A program made the position numbers and the translations under genes. A stretch of 64,000 bases of DNA from Candidatus Obscuribacterales bacterium (GTDB taxonomy: Bacteria > Cyanobacteriota > Vampirovibrionia > Obscuribacterales > Obscuribacteraceae): the NCBI GenBank assembly GCA_021732085.1, contig JAKFVQ010000020.1, forward strand, positions 172,926 to 236,925, in the 5' to 3' direction. This document shows positions 17,538-26,880 of the stretch, piece by piece. How positions within the stretch are numbered: position 1 is the first letter of the stretch; every line of letters begins with the position of its first letter. Below the pieces are notes generated by a model. That model had not been told where the DNA came from, ran no database searches, and worked only from the letters and a program-made list of their open reading frames with translations.

Positions 17538-18914
17538 ATGCCGAAGATACTTCTAGCTGATGACAACGACGATTTGCGCGAAAACATGTTCAACTGGTTG
17601 ACTTTCCAGGGGGACGATGTCGATACCGCCGTAGACGGTATTGATGCGACTTTGAAGCTGGAGGGTTCCGCCTACGACATTCTCATTCTTGACTGGGAGA
17701 TGCCCGGAAAGACCGGCGTGGAAATCGTTCGCGAGTATAGAGCCAAGGGTGGCAATGCCGTTGTCATTCTCTTGACCGGGCGAAGTGATCTCGATGACAA
17801 AGAAACTGGATTTGAAGCCGGCGTCGATGACTACATGACGAAGCCCTTTCACTTGAAAGAGCTAAGCGCAAAAATGAAAGCGCTGTTGCGTCGGGCCCAA
17901 GCTGCTCCGCCACCGCCTGCGCCACCACCACCGGTGAAGCAAAAACAAGTCTTGAAGGTTAAGGTCTGTCCAGAATGTGACACCATTTTTGAACTCAATG
18001 TGGGAACGTGCCCTGACGATTTCCAGATATTGAACACGGAGGACATCGAGTTTCTCGGTGACGAAGTGCTCAATGATAAGTATCAGGTCGTTGGCATATT
18101 AGGGCGTGGCGGAATGAGCGTTGTTTTTCGCGGGCGGCATAAGGCGCTCGAGAAAGACTTCGCTATCAAGTTTATGGATTCGTCGCGTTCAAAGGATCAG
18201 GAATATCTAAAGCGCTTTCAGCTTGAGGCTCAAGCACTCAGTAAGATGAATCATCCGAACATCGTAGCGATTCACGATTACGGTGTTGCGGATGGGAAGT
18301 ATCCTTTTATCGTGATGGATTACGTTCAAGGAATTTCCCTGTGGCGCGCGTTGAATCGTTTCGAGCCGTTTCCGCTCATGCGTTGCTTGAACATATTCAA
18401 ACAATCATGTTCGGGAATTGGTCATGCGCATCGGCAAGGGATAGTTCACCGGGATTTGAAGCCTGCCAATATTATTCTTGAACCGATTCCAAATTCAAAA
18501 GCTGAAATAGTAAAAATCGTAGACTTTGGCGTCGCGAAAAAATTTGGCGCGCAAGATAAGGTCCAGGAACAGCTGACAAAAGACGGACATGTTTTTGGCA
18601 CCACGACGTATATGAGTCCCGAGCATTGCTTGGGCAAGGATCTAGATCCGCGCTCGGACGTTTACGCCTTTGGTTGCATCATGTACGAAGTATTGACCGG
18701 GCGCCCTCCGTTCCAGGGAGATAATGTTCTAGACACGTTGCAGCGCCAGATTAGCGAGCAGCCTAAGTTGCTCAGTTTGGCTCGCGGCAAGGACGATCTG
18801 CCTAAAGTGATGGAGCACATTGTGCACAAAACCTTGGCGAAGAATCCCGAAGACCGTTTTCAGTCAATGGATGAATTGCGCAAGCATTTGGAAGCCGTTC
18901 CACCTCCGCAGTAA
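17538..18914 (+). CDS. receiver domain - zinc ribbon - Ser/Thr protein kinase fusion
   Basis: A 458-residue signalling protein joining a two-component receiver to a Hanks-type kinase. The receiver (1-118) has acidic pocket Asp8/Asp9, phosphoacceptor Asp52 in LILDWEMP, Thr80 and Lys102 in TKPF. A Pro-rich hinge (122-132) leads to a zinc-ribbon-like CPEC with a second Cys-Pro (144-159), then the kinase (182-455): GRGGMSVVFRG loop, Lys211 in AIKF, HRDLKPAN with Asp306, DFG 329-331, and the YMSPEH activation segment. All catalytic residues are present. No histidine kinase lies beside it. Phosphorylation of Asp52 probably gates kinase output (inference). The same Cys module precedes the kinase at 47361. 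Confidence 0.93.
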   Translation: MPKILLADDNDDLRENMFNWLTFQGDDVDTAVDGIDATLKLEGSAYDILILDWEMPGKTGVEIVREYRAKGGNAVVILLTGRSDLDDKETGFEAGVDDYMTKPFHLKELSAKMKALLRRAQAAPPPPAPPPPVKQKQVLKVKVCPECDTIFELNVGTCPDDFQILNTEDIEFLGDEVLNDKYQVVGILGRGGMSVVFRGRHKALEKDFAIKFMDSSRSKDQEYLKRFQLEAQALSKMNHPNIVAIHDYGVADGKYPFIVMDYVQGISLWRALNRFEPFPLMRCLNIFKQSCSGIGHAHRQGIVHRDLKPANIILEPIPNSKAEIVKIVDFGVAKKFGAQDKVQEQLTKDGHVFGTTTYMSPEHCLGKDLDPRSDVYAFGCIMYEVLTGRPPFQGDNVLDTLQRQISEQPKLLSLARGKDDLPKVMEHIVHKTLAKNPEDRFQSMDELRKHLEAVPPPQ

Positions 18915-19301
18915 TCTTTTTGAGCGGTATTAATAGGAGCAGTAGAAATTCTGCAGTTTTTCTACTGGGACCACTCGCGGTGGAAGTGTTGCGGTTTTGA
19001 GCAGGCGCTTCGGCAGCAGAAAAATTCTTTGCCTCCAATATGTCGTCGACTCGTGAACTATTTCATTCATCGAGTGCAATCAAGATTCAAAATGCTTGTC
19101 AACAGGACTTATGCGGCCTAGAAATCAGATGTCAATTATTTCATTTCGAAGGCGCGCCCACTTACATGCAACAACTATGATTCCCAATATTTGGGCATGA
19201 CTAATTAGCGAAGTGCGCAGCCACAGAGTGAATGAAGAAATCTGGCGCTTTCTAATAGGTATCCTGGTCATTGCGTTGCTCTAGTACTGGAGATAACCCG
19301 A
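18915..19301. other. intergenic stretch with a hairpin after the kinase gene
   Basis: An inverted repeat AGTAGAAA (18941-18948) and TTTCTACT (18959-18966) could act as a weak terminator for the receiver-kinase gene. The remaining 330 bases show nothing coding. Confidence 0.4.
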
Positions 19302-21683
19302 ATGAGTGATGATAACAACGAGAAGTCTGCCAGCCCTGCGTATGTCTTGGCGCAGCTTTCGCGGGCATTTGTAAATAGCCAGCGTCTGGAAAATAGCCAA
19401 GCGCGTGCCCAATCTGGTGATAAGCTCGCTGATTGGGTTCGTGTGTTTGAAGGCATGATCAAGGGCGATTTGAAGATCGGCTCGCGGCAACCGACAAAGG
19501 CTCCCGTTTGGGCGACATTGAAGGTGATGAAGGGCGGCTTCTCGACAGGCGAGTTGTCGGCTGCCGGACCTTTGCTTGTGCACGAAATGGAGTTGTTGAA
19601 CCGCATTCTCAATCCAGGTGTACGTCCCAAGGGCGCCGCGGTAATAGATCCGCATTCTGCGCCCAATAAGAATCCTGACCGTACATTGTTGAATAGCTAC
19701 TTCCTGACTGAAAAGGGATTCGAAGAGCTTAACGACATGATTATCAGTGGCAAATACCGCATAACTGTGCCGGAGGAAGGGGCACTGCTTGTGGTGGCAT
19801 GGCTGGTTAAGAACGGGCATTCCGAGAAGGCCCAGCAAATTACAGAAAAAATTGCGCCGTATATATCGACTTTGAGATTCTATCCTTTTCCCGTGCAGGA
19901 ATCCCAACTGCAAGATGATGGTTCTGTATACATGCAACCGGTTGCTGAGACCATTGCAAACTTTAGCTCGATTATGCCTCGCAATGATCTGCTTGCCTTC
20001 CGGGAAGCCGTAAATGTCTGGAATCCATTGACTGATCGCGCGTTCGATTTGGTAAATGAAACGACTGTCGATACCTGGCCGTTCCAGCACTATCCACCAG
20101 GGTGGGAGGAGCGCGCAAAACAGTTCTTGAAGGAATACGCAGAGCTCGCCAGGAAGCATACCCTCTGTAAGAAACATCTGCGGTCTGGTGAATCATTTGA
20201 TGTTTTGCGGCAGGGGATTTATCGCAGTATTCACCATAAACGTGATATGAACGGCCGTGAGATCGGTCGAACTCGCAAAGTCATGTTGGGAATTGAGGCG
20301 AAGCGTGGGAAGCCAGATTCGGAAACATGCAAGGGGCTCCGTCTCTCGCAGAAGTCGCTAGCCACTCGACCTACGGCTAGTGAATTAGCCAAGCTCGTAA
20401 TTAAACGGTTAAGTAAATTGCCTGCAGATGGCTCGTTGTTAGCTGTAGAAGATCTATTGGAGGATGTAAATGCAAGGGAGTCAGCTGAGTTTGGCGTGCC
20501 CCTGCAGTCCGCCTTACCGCAGAGTTTCCGGCTTAAAGTGATGCGATCTGTACGAGCGCCGATTGATGAACTTGTCCGGATGAATATTATTAGTTCAGCG
20601 GAGGTCTTAGCGAAGGTCCTTCCCCAGCTGAGTGCGAAGGTTCGTGCCGGAAGTATTGATGATGTGTATCTGCAGCAGGTCTTTGCGCAGATTTATCGTG
20701 CATTTAGGCTTCGACGATCACTACTCCTATTTAACTTAGAAAGTCAGGTGAAGTTGGAGGAGCTGCCCTGGATCACTGCGATATCGCCTTTTCGGCGTGG
20801 TGCCAAGAATGCTCAGGCTTCCATTGTTAGAGAAAGCGATTCGGATGCTCTTGAATCATTCCGTGAGATTTGCAAGTTATTGCTTTTGCATTTTCCGCAC
20901 CAGATTATCCCTAACAAAATGCTTCAAGAGCTACGTGCGCTGTCTAAAGCGGCGAATCTTGATCTCCCTCTTACAGACGAACTGGCCGCAGATATCTTTA
21001 TGGGCGAGTTCTCTGAAAAATTCGTAGCATCGGCTAAGATTGCTGCGAACATGCTAAAAGGCACTCTGTATGAGCGATATTATGGATTGGAATACGATCT
21101 TGTTTTGCGTATAAACGACCTTATGCCATCACGGTTCGGGCCGCCGACGTCCAAACAGTTCGCTTCTATGTGCCAGCAACTCGCCGGAGCACCCAGTCCG
21201 CCTGAGGGATGCGGCGTCGCGGCAAACGGCATTGTGATTGAACAACAACAAATTTTGACTACTCATAATTTAGCAGTCATGTTTGATGCGCTAAAGCTAA
21301 AAGATTCGTTTGACGCTTTTACAGAGTTGCCTCGCGCTTGCTTTCGCTGGGTTTGCAAAAGACTCGCGCAAAAGACCGATAATTTTCATGCACGGCTTAT
21401 TCAGATCAAGAACTGTGCTTATGCATGGCGGCAAATGGTCTTTTTCTTATCTCTCATGTCAGAAGCGGAGCTACTCGAATTCATGATCTGGGCGCAAGAA
21501 TATCTGGATACGAAGTGTCCTGCAAGCAAAGATATAATTGCTCCGATTTTGTATGGAATCGAAGGATTGATGGAACCAACTTCCAGCCCGTGGCAAATTA
21601 CTCCCGGTGTGTCTAATCCAATGCGTTTCCTTGGCTGGAGCAAAGGCGGACATTTCCTTCTGGAAAAGCAGAAAGTCGGCTAA
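19302..21683 (+). CDS. 793-residue protein of unknown function
   Basis: A long soluble protein with no signal peptide or membrane helix; mostly alpha-helical with Leu-rich helices throughout. GGAG 9 bases before ATG 19302 supports the start. Regions that stand out: a basic segment around residues 285-355 (KKHLRSGE, HHKRDMNGREIGRTRKV), a central helical region (SAKVRAGSIDDVYLQQVFAQIYRAFRLRR), and a C-terminal part rich in aromatic residues. I see no P-loop, nuclease or protease motif and do not recognise the family. Its isolation between non-coding stretches and next to an AbiEi-like regulator hints at accessory content, but that is a guess. Codon use looks like the neighbours. Confidence 0.75.
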   Translation: MSDDNNEKSASPAYVLAQLSRAFVNSQRLENSQARAQSGDKLADWVRVFEGMIKGDLKIGSRQPTKAPVWATLKVMKGGFSTGELSAAGPLLVHEMELLNRILNPGVRPKGAAVIDPHSAPNKNPDRTLLNSYFLTEKGFEELNDMIISGKYRITVPEEGALLVVAWLVKNGHSEKAQQITEKIAPYISTLRFYPFPVQESQLQDDGSVYMQPVAETIANFSSIMPRNDLLAFREAVNVWNPLTDRAFDLVNETTVDTWPFQHYPPGWEERAKQFLKEYAELARKHTLCKKHLRSGESFDVLRQGIYRSIHHKRDMNGREIGRTRKVMLGIEAKRGKPDSETCKGLRLSQKSLATRPTASELAKLVIKRLSKLPADGSLLAVEDLLEDVNARESAEFGVPLQSALPQSFRLKVMRSVRAPIDELVRMNIISSAEVLAKVLPQLSAKVRAGSIDDVYLQQVFAQIYRAFRLRRSLLLFNLESQVKLEELPWITAISPFRRGAKNAQASIVRESDSDALESFREICKLLLLHFPHQIIPNKMLQELRALSKAANLDLPLTDELAADIFMGEFSEKFVASAKIAANMLKGTLYERYYGLEYDLVLRINDLMPSRFGPPTSKQFASMCQQLAGAPSPPEGCGVAANGIVIEQQQILTTHNLAVMFDALKLKDSFDAFTELPRACFRWVCKRLAQKTDNFHARLIQIKNCAYAWRQMVFFLSLMSEAELLEFMIWAQEYLDTKCPASKDIIAPILYGIEGLMEPTSSPWQITPGVSNPMRFLGWSKGGHFLLEKQKVG

Positions 21684-21815
21684 GAAGCAATTTTTAAGTA
21701 ATGTCTTGGCGCGCATTAGGTGAGTCTGACAATCAAGTTAGACCTGAACAAATGCACCATACAATTCGCTTTTGCACAATTTGTCCCTTGCGGATCGCTT
21801 AGAGTCTGCAGAGCT

Positions 21816-22487
21816 CTACACGCAGCTCTTGGTAGAATCTGGCGCTCTTGATTGAATTGCCTCTTTCAAGCTTAGTCGCCAGGGGAATTCCTCATAGTTC
21901 GCTCTTAAGTCTGTTTTTAGCCACATGGGAAGCAATTCCAAGATTCTTGGGAGCAAGGACTTATCGTTTTCTGTTATGCCTGCAAGCTCAATCTGCTCAT
22001 CCATTTCTGCTTTGCTGTGCGTGAACAGCTTCCAGAAATTGTTGAGTGTTGAACCGATTTTTCTCTTCATCAATTCTATTTTTCGATTTGCCATCTTATA
22101 GAACACAATTGTGCCGTTCCTATACTTAAAGGAACTGCTAGCGCCGCTTGTCGCGTACATTGCTATTGGATTTCCGGACATGATCTTTAGATTTCGGGCA
22201 GCATGCCTAATGCCATCATCAAGTTCGTAGATGACTTTCCCGAATCCTTCCGCTTTTGCCAATGCAATAGCATCGTCTGATGGCATTGAGCCATCTTGTG
22301 TAGGAAGCATGTAAATGCCTCTGGTCACCCTGGTTAGCAGTTTTTCCTTCACAAGCTCGCTTGCGATAATGTAAATCTGCGCCTCTTTTCCAAAACAGAA
22401 CAGTAATCGGACCGCCTTGGGGATACCTGCGCCGAGCTCGGTGAAGAAGCTCAGTACCAGATTTCTAACAATACTTTTTCCAGGCAT
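21816..22487 (-). CDS. AbiEi/DUF6088-like winged-helix regulator
   Basis: A 223-residue protein resembling DUF6088 / type IV antitoxin AbiEi N-terminal domains: a winged helix ending in LVKEKLLTRVTRGIYMLP (residues about 40-65, the wing motif RGIYxxP), then DAIALAKAEGFGKVIYELDD and a domain with MYATSGASSSFKYRNGTIVFYKMANRKIELM as in AbiEi proteins. Start ATG 22487 has an excellent AAGGAG eight bases upstream; the open frame to 22577 is ignored. In abortive-infection systems AbiEi is followed by a nucleotidyltransferase toxin, but here none is adjacent. The nearest nucleotidyltransferase is at 31206. So this is an orphan regulator or a broken pair. Confidence 0.72.
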   Translation of the reverse strand: MPGKSIVRNLVLSFFTELGAGIPKAVRLLFCFGKEAQIYIIASELVKEKLLTRVTRGIYMLPTQDGSMPSDDAIALAKAEGFGKVIYELDDGIRHAARNLKIMSGNPIAMYATSGASSSFKYRNGTIVFYKMANRKIELMKRKIGSTLNNFWKLFTHSKAEMDEQIELAGITENDKSLLPRILELLPMWLKTDLRANYEEFPWRLSLKEAIQSRAPDSTKSCV

Positions 22488-22664
22488 ATTTGACGCTCCT
22501 TTTCGTGAAGGAACAAAAAATGGGCTCCTATCCTTTAAACGTTTTTCGAACGGAAAAAGTTCAATTGAAGGTGGCAAAAGTATTGGAATTAATCACTTGG
22601 AAAGCCCACGCCAATAGTTGTGGCTCAGCGAATTGCAGCTGGAGTGCGTCGGCGGCGGGGGGAG

Positions 22665-22790
22665 GAAATTCTGCGGAAATCCTATTGTGTGTCGGGGCAG
22701 ACAAGAAATTCTGCGGAAATTCTATTGCGCGTCCGGGCACAGAAGAAATTCTGCGGAATTTCTATTGTGCGTGCCGAAGGCAGGGCGCAC
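22665..22790. repeat. three direct repeats of about 38-48 bp containing GAAATTCTGCGGAAATTC
   Basis: Three imperfect copies of a unit with GAAATTCTGCGGAAATTCT followed by ATTG(T/C)G(T/C)GT, spaced by about 45-50 bases, between the AbiEi-like gene and the 3' end of gcvPB. A copy of the core in opposite orientation occurs at about 34625-34645. The rest of 22488-22859 shows no gene. Confidence 0.7.
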
Positions 22791-22859
22791 AAGCTGGCCA
22801 GCCGTTCTGAGCCCCATGCTACGATACAGTCCCTGGCGAATCCAGAACTTATCTGCGTT

Positions 22860-24311
22860 CTATGTATTAGGCGTCCAGCGCAGGTTCGGTTTGCGTGCTG
22901 CCAGTGCTTCGTCGAGGCGTCCGACTGGAGTTTTGTGCGGAGCTGAATTGACTAGCTCGGGTGAATCTTTCGTCTCCTGGTCGATCTTGAGCATGATTTC
23001 AATGAACTCATCCAAAGTCTGTTTCGATTCGGTTTCGGTGGGTTCGATCATCATTGCTTCCGGTACTACAAGCGGGAAGTAAACGGTCGGTGCGTGCACT
23101 CCGTAATCGAGCATGCGCTTGGCTATTTGAGTCGTGCTGCAACCGCGTTCCTTTTGCCAAACACCTGATGCTACGAATTCGTGCATGCAAGGCTGATCAT
23201 ATGGAACCTTGTAGTTTTTCTGTAAGCTTCTCTTGATGTAGTTTGCGCTCAAAATTGCATCGCGGGAGACTTGTGTCAGACCTTCTTTGCCGTGCGCCAA
23301 GATGTACGTCAGGGCGCGCACTAAGATTCCGAAGTTGCCATAGAAGCCTTTTACTTTGCCGACCGAATCTGGCATATCCCAATCGAGGGCAAACTGATCG
23401 CCGTTCTTTATGACGGTTGGTTTCGGCAAGAAAGGTGCGAGGAAATCGCGGCAAGCAACTGCGCATCCACCTGGTCCACCGCCGCCGTGTGGCGTCGAGA
23501 ATGATTTATGCAAGTTGAGGTGGCAGACGTCGAAGCCCATGTCGCCTGGACGGACAAGTCCCATGATAGCGTTCAGGTTGGCTCCATCGTAATAGAGCAA
23601 TCCGCCGCATTCGTGGACGAGTTTCTGGATTTGCATAATGTCTTCTTCGAAGAGTCCGAGTGTGCTCGGGTTCGTCAACATGATCGCTGCAATATCCGGA
23701 CCGAGGACGGCCTTGAGGGCGTCAAGGTCAACCAGTCCGCGAGAGTTTGATCCGATCTCAACTACTTCATATCCAGCCATCGCTGCTGATGCAGGGTTGG
23801 TACCATGTGCGGTGTCTGGTACTACGACCTTAGTTCTCTTCGTGTCACCCTTCTTTTCAAAGTATGCTTTGATGAGCATCAACCCGAGAAGCTCGCCCTG
23901 CGCACCAGCTGCTGGTTGCAGCGTAACCGAAGGAAGTCCTACGATTTGAGCAATCTTTTCCTGTAGCACCCACAAGGTTTCGAGCGCACCCTGCGTTTGG
24001 TCGACAGGTTGGTTCGGGTGCAGCTCGCGGAATCCTTCGAGCATAGCCATGGCATCGTTGACTTTCGGGTTGTACTTCATCGTGCAAGAGCCAAGCGGAT
24101 AGAAGCCTGTATCTATTGAATGATTGAGCTTGGAGAGATTGACAAAGTGTCTGACTGCTTCAAGTTCGCTGACCTCTGGTAGCGCCGGCATTTCTTTGCG
24201 AACAAACTTTTCAGGCAAGAAGTCGGTTGCCGGTTTCTTTTCTACACCTGGTTCCGGCAGGATTTCTGCGCGTCTTCCGGGGGTCGATTTTTCGTATATC
24301 AGCTTGCTCAT
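22860..24311 (-). CDS. gcvPB: glycine dehydrogenase (decarboxylating) subunit 2
   Basis: A 483-residue P-protein beta subunit of the glycine cleavage system, a PLP enzyme that decarboxylates glycine and passes the aminomethyl group to lipoyl-GcvH. Visible hallmarks are YPLGSCTMKYNPK, LQPAAGAQGE, PDTAHGTNPASA and the PLP-Lys motif LHKSFSTPHGGGGPG. Length suits a split P-protein, where GcvPA is a separate subunit. GAGGT four bases before ATG 24311 supports the start. gcvPA, gcvH and gcvT are not in the window, so the system is scattered. The RNase D gene lies 65 bases upstream on the same strand. Confidence 0.97.
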   Translation of the reverse strand: MSKLIYEKSTPGRRAEILPEPGVEKKPATDFLPEKFVRKEMPALPEVSELEAVRHFVNLSKLNHSIDTGFYPLGSCTMKYNPKVNDAMAMLEGFRELHPNQPVDQTQGALETLWVLQEKIAQIVGLPSVTLQPAAGAQGELLGLMLIKAYFEKKGDTKRTKVVVPDTAHGTNPASAAMAGYEVVEIGSNSRGLVDLDALKAVLGPDIAAIMLTNPSTLGLFEEDIMQIQKLVHECGGLLYYDGANLNAIMGLVRPGDMGFDVCHLNLHKSFSTPHGGGGPGGCAVACRDFLAPFLPKPTVIKNGDQFALDWDMPDSVGKVKGFYGNFGILVRALTYILAHGKEGLTQVSRDAILSANYIKRSLQKNYKVPYDQPCMHEFVASGVWQKERGCSTTQIAKRMLDYGVHAPTVYFPLVVPEAMMIEPTETESKQTLDEFIEIMLKIDQETKDSPELVNSAPHKTPVGRLDEALAARKPNLRWTPNT

Positions 24312-24376
24312 TTCTACCTCGGGTGTGGTCTTCTTTCTCGTTTTCGGGTTATCTGCGATTTTACTCGCGCGGCGGT

Positions 24377-25039
24377 CTAGTGTTCAAACATGTTCGAAAA
24401 GCCCATAAGATCGAGCTCGCATACGGTCGGCAGAAAAGCGAACATCTTTTCTGCGATATGTAATCGCCCTTCTCTTTCAAGCAGCGCTTTCATTTGTCGC
24501 TGTAATGCGTGCAAGTATCTTACGTCGTTTGCCGCATATTCCATTTGTGATTCAGTCAGATCCTCTTTTGCCCAGTCGCTGGTTTGATCGGCCTTGTCCA
24601 TTTCTCTGCCGAGTTGTTCTCTGCACAGTTCTTTCAAGCTGTGCCTGTCGGTGTAAGTGCGAACCAACTTCGAAGCGATCTTTGTGCACCATATAGGGCC
24701 GGTCCATTCGCCTAGCCAGTGTTTCATGACAGCAACGTCGAATCGCGCGTAGTGGAAGAGTTTGGTTACATTCTGGTCTATAAGTAAGCGCCGGAGATTA
24801 GGAGCAGCGGCTGCATTCTCATAACGCACCAAGGAAACCACGCCTTCATCATCACAGAGCTGGATGAGGCAAAGCCGATCACGCGGAATAATTAGCCCTC
24901 TAGTCTCAGTATCGATTGCGATCATGGACTTTTTCAGATATTGCTCGACTCTATGATCAGGCAGGTCGCCATGAAAGAGTTCCGGCTTGAGCTGGGCCAT
25001 GGGCTCGGCTTGCAAGTATGTTTCCTCGGGAAGTGACAA
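24377..25039 (-). CDS. RNase D-like 3'-5' exonuclease (DEDDy)
   Basis: A 220-residue exonuclease domain protein. The DEDDy motifs are complete: AIDTETRGL (ExoI), FHYARFDVAVM (ExoII) and MEYAANDVRYLHAL (ExoIII with Tyr). DRLCLIQLCDD and the HSLKELCREQLG helix are typical of RNase D. It lacks the C-terminal HRDC domains of E. coli Rnd, as in many cyanobacterial short forms. Probably trims stable RNA 3' ends. TTG 25039 is the longest start; ATG 25000 or the TTG preceded by GAGG a few codons in are alternatives. Confidence 0.9.
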   Translation of the reverse strand: MSLPEETYLQAEPMAQLKPELFHGDLPDHRVEQYLKKSMIAIDTETRGLIIPRDRLCLIQLCDDEGVVSLVRYENAAAAPNLRRLLIDQNVTKLFHYARFDVAVMKHWLGEWTGPIWCTKIASKLVRTYTDRHSLKELCREQLGREMDKADQTSDWAKEDLTESQMEYAANDVRYLHALQRQMKALLEREGRLHIAEKMFAFLPTVCELDLMGFSNMFEH

Positions 25040-25194
25040 GGACGCAATTATATTGCGTGCAGGCGCTTAAAATCATGCTTCCGCCCTTATCTGTTAAGCT
25101 TCTAACAGCAATTGACCCTTGACCCGTGGGCGTTTGAGTTTTTTGCCCCAATAACGTATATGATTTAAGGTTAGATGGTTCAAATTCAAGCTGC

Positions 25195-26454
25195 TTGGCA
25201 GCGGACTGGGAAGATATGCCTTACAAAAGAGTCGACTTTTTCAGCAAGCTCACTATCGCCGCAACTCTGTCTTTGGTTTCCTTTATAAACAGTTCGCCCG
25301 CGGTCATGGCAGCGTTCATGCACTCGACCGGCGCGCCGTTAGCAGCGAATCGTCAAATGACATCTGATGGGTCGGACCCGACCAATCCTTTCTCTTATCC
25401 TTTTCTAGCCAATATCACCAAAGCTATGGCGAAAAATGGTGTTCCTTCAGGATTCTTTCTGGGCGGAGGCGATCCAAAAAACTCCCTCGGCGTTGGAATC
25501 GATCTGCGCACACTGCTCTTGTTTGAAGCCGGTGTTTTGAAGAATCCGGTTAAGCTTTTCCTACCATCGAAGCGAAAAGCTGAGGATAACCTACCCTCAC
25601 TTTCGATGCCAGCAATGCCCGAATCCAGCGGTGAAATGCCGTCCCTCAGTAGGCGCTTGAGCAACCCCGAGGAATCTCAGAACAAAGAACCGGTGCCACC
25701 AAGTTTAGTGGCTCAGCCAGCTGTGGTACCAACTGTAAGTTTGGATCTAAGTAAGTTTCGCGCACCGATGACGCCGGGCTCAGAAAATGGTGAAAGTGGT
25801 GAGTCTAGCCGTGTTCTTGCGCAGGGTCCGCTAGGTGTTCCGTTCTCCCCAGGTTTGTCGCACGCGGCTTCTGGTGCAAATAAGTTTCGCTTTTGGACTG
25901 TCTACTCAGGCGTCAAAATTCCTGAAGCAAAGATTCCTGGATTCGAGCCAACTGATTATGAAGGTTCCTTTGTGATGACTTCTCCTGGCTCCATCAAGCT
26001 CATTGAAGGTCGGACTTTCCACCTAAAAGCGGGCAAGATACTAGGATCTAGTCTCGACAAATCAATCGCAGTTGAGACACCCCTTGCAATGGTTTCTATT
26101 CCGGCTGGTTCCAGTGCGATTGTTGAAATGGTAAAGCCGGGCCTCACTGTTGTGCGCGCGCTAGAGACTAAAGACGATTCCGCGATTCAAGTGCGCATGA
26201 CGCAAACCAATAAATCGACGGAGCACACGCTTAAGTCCGGTGAAGATATGCTTATCGCAGACCACAGTGTTACTGCTACCGACCGGACTGTTGCTGGAGT
26301 CGCTTCCAGTGGTGAAAGCTCGGAACTCTGGACCAAAGGCAAGTTCAATCTAAGCAGCTTCATCGACAAGGATTCTTTCCTGAAATCGGAATCCTCCGAT
26401 CAAAATCCTGAACAGCGTTCTGCGATTAGTTCTCTGCGCAGGAGACTCAAGTAA
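25195..26454 (+). CDS. exported protein with FecR-like C-terminal domain
   Basis: About 412-419 residues. ATG 25216 (MPYKRVDFF) is the more likely start, with GGGAAG close upstream; TTG 25195 is an alternative. A signal peptide (FSKLTIAATLSLVSFINSSPAVMA) is followed by a Pro/Ser-rich segment (about 125-220). A beta-rich domain of about 150 residues has FecR-like features: SFVMTSPGSIKLIEGRTFHL, VETPLAMVSIPAGSSAIVEM and a later SGEDMLIADHSVT. FecR domains sense or bind at the cell surface, but here there is no sigma factor or TonB partner. Function uncertain. Confidence 0.6.
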   Translation: MAADWEDMPYKRVDFFSKLTIAATLSLVSFINSSPAVMAAFMHSTGAPLAANRQMTSDGSDPTNPFSYPFLANITKAMAKNGVPSGFFLGGGDPKNSLGVGIDLRTLLLFEAGVLKNPVKLFLPSKRKAEDNLPSLSMPAMPESSGEMPSLSRRLSNPEESQNKEPVPPSLVAQPAVVPTVSLDLSKFRAPMTPGSENGESGESSRVLAQGPLGVPFSPGLSHAASGANKFRFWTVYSGVKIPEAKIPGFEPTDYEGSFVMTSPGSIKLIEGRTFHLKAGKILGSSLDKSIAVETPLAMVSIPAGSSAIVEMVKPGLTVVRALETKDDSAIQVRMTQTNKSTEHTLKSGEDMLIADHSVTATDRTVAGVASSGESSELWTKGKFNLSSFIDKDSFLKSESSDQNPEQRSAISSLRRRLK

Positions 26455-26880
26455 TCGAGAGATTCTCTTTGGTACTTCAGTTGAGCTTTAACGAGGTCGC
26501 TGACGCGTTCGCTCTCCAATATAGGGCGTTTGCGTAGCATCATGTCGCCCCAAAAAGCAACCTAGGGTGGAACTCGTCAGTTCCACCCCAGTTATCCTGA
26601 GCCAGCCCCAGGTGTTGTACCTAAACGCAATTCAGAACTCCAGTGTTGATCATCTCCCAGCCCTGGATTTGATCGTTAGCTTTACGCTCCCCTAGCTGCT
26701 GTCCTGTGCGCGTCCCGATGACCTAATATTAGCCGTGCTTTGTTTGATTTTTCAGGTATGCTTCAACGGAAACGATCTGCATATTTGAACAGGGCCGAAC
26801 TGAATAGATAGATTCCGCAGCCGCGAATCGTAGGTTAAACTATGGCAGCCCGCGCAATTATTCCCGAATGACCGCCTACC
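26455..26880. other. intergenic region with a strong hairpin
   Basis: GGGTGGAACT (26565-26574) and AGTTCCACCC (26579-26588) form a perfect 10-bp stem with a CGTC loop, without an adjacent T-run on the plus strand. It may end transcription of the FecR-like gene. Nothing else recognised. Confidence 0.5.

Noticed and set aside
19281..20177. 298-codon minus-strand open frame opposite the 793-residue gene
   Set aside because: Rich in Arg/His/Cys as expected for an antisense shadow; the plus-strand gene has the ribosome site and protein-like composition.
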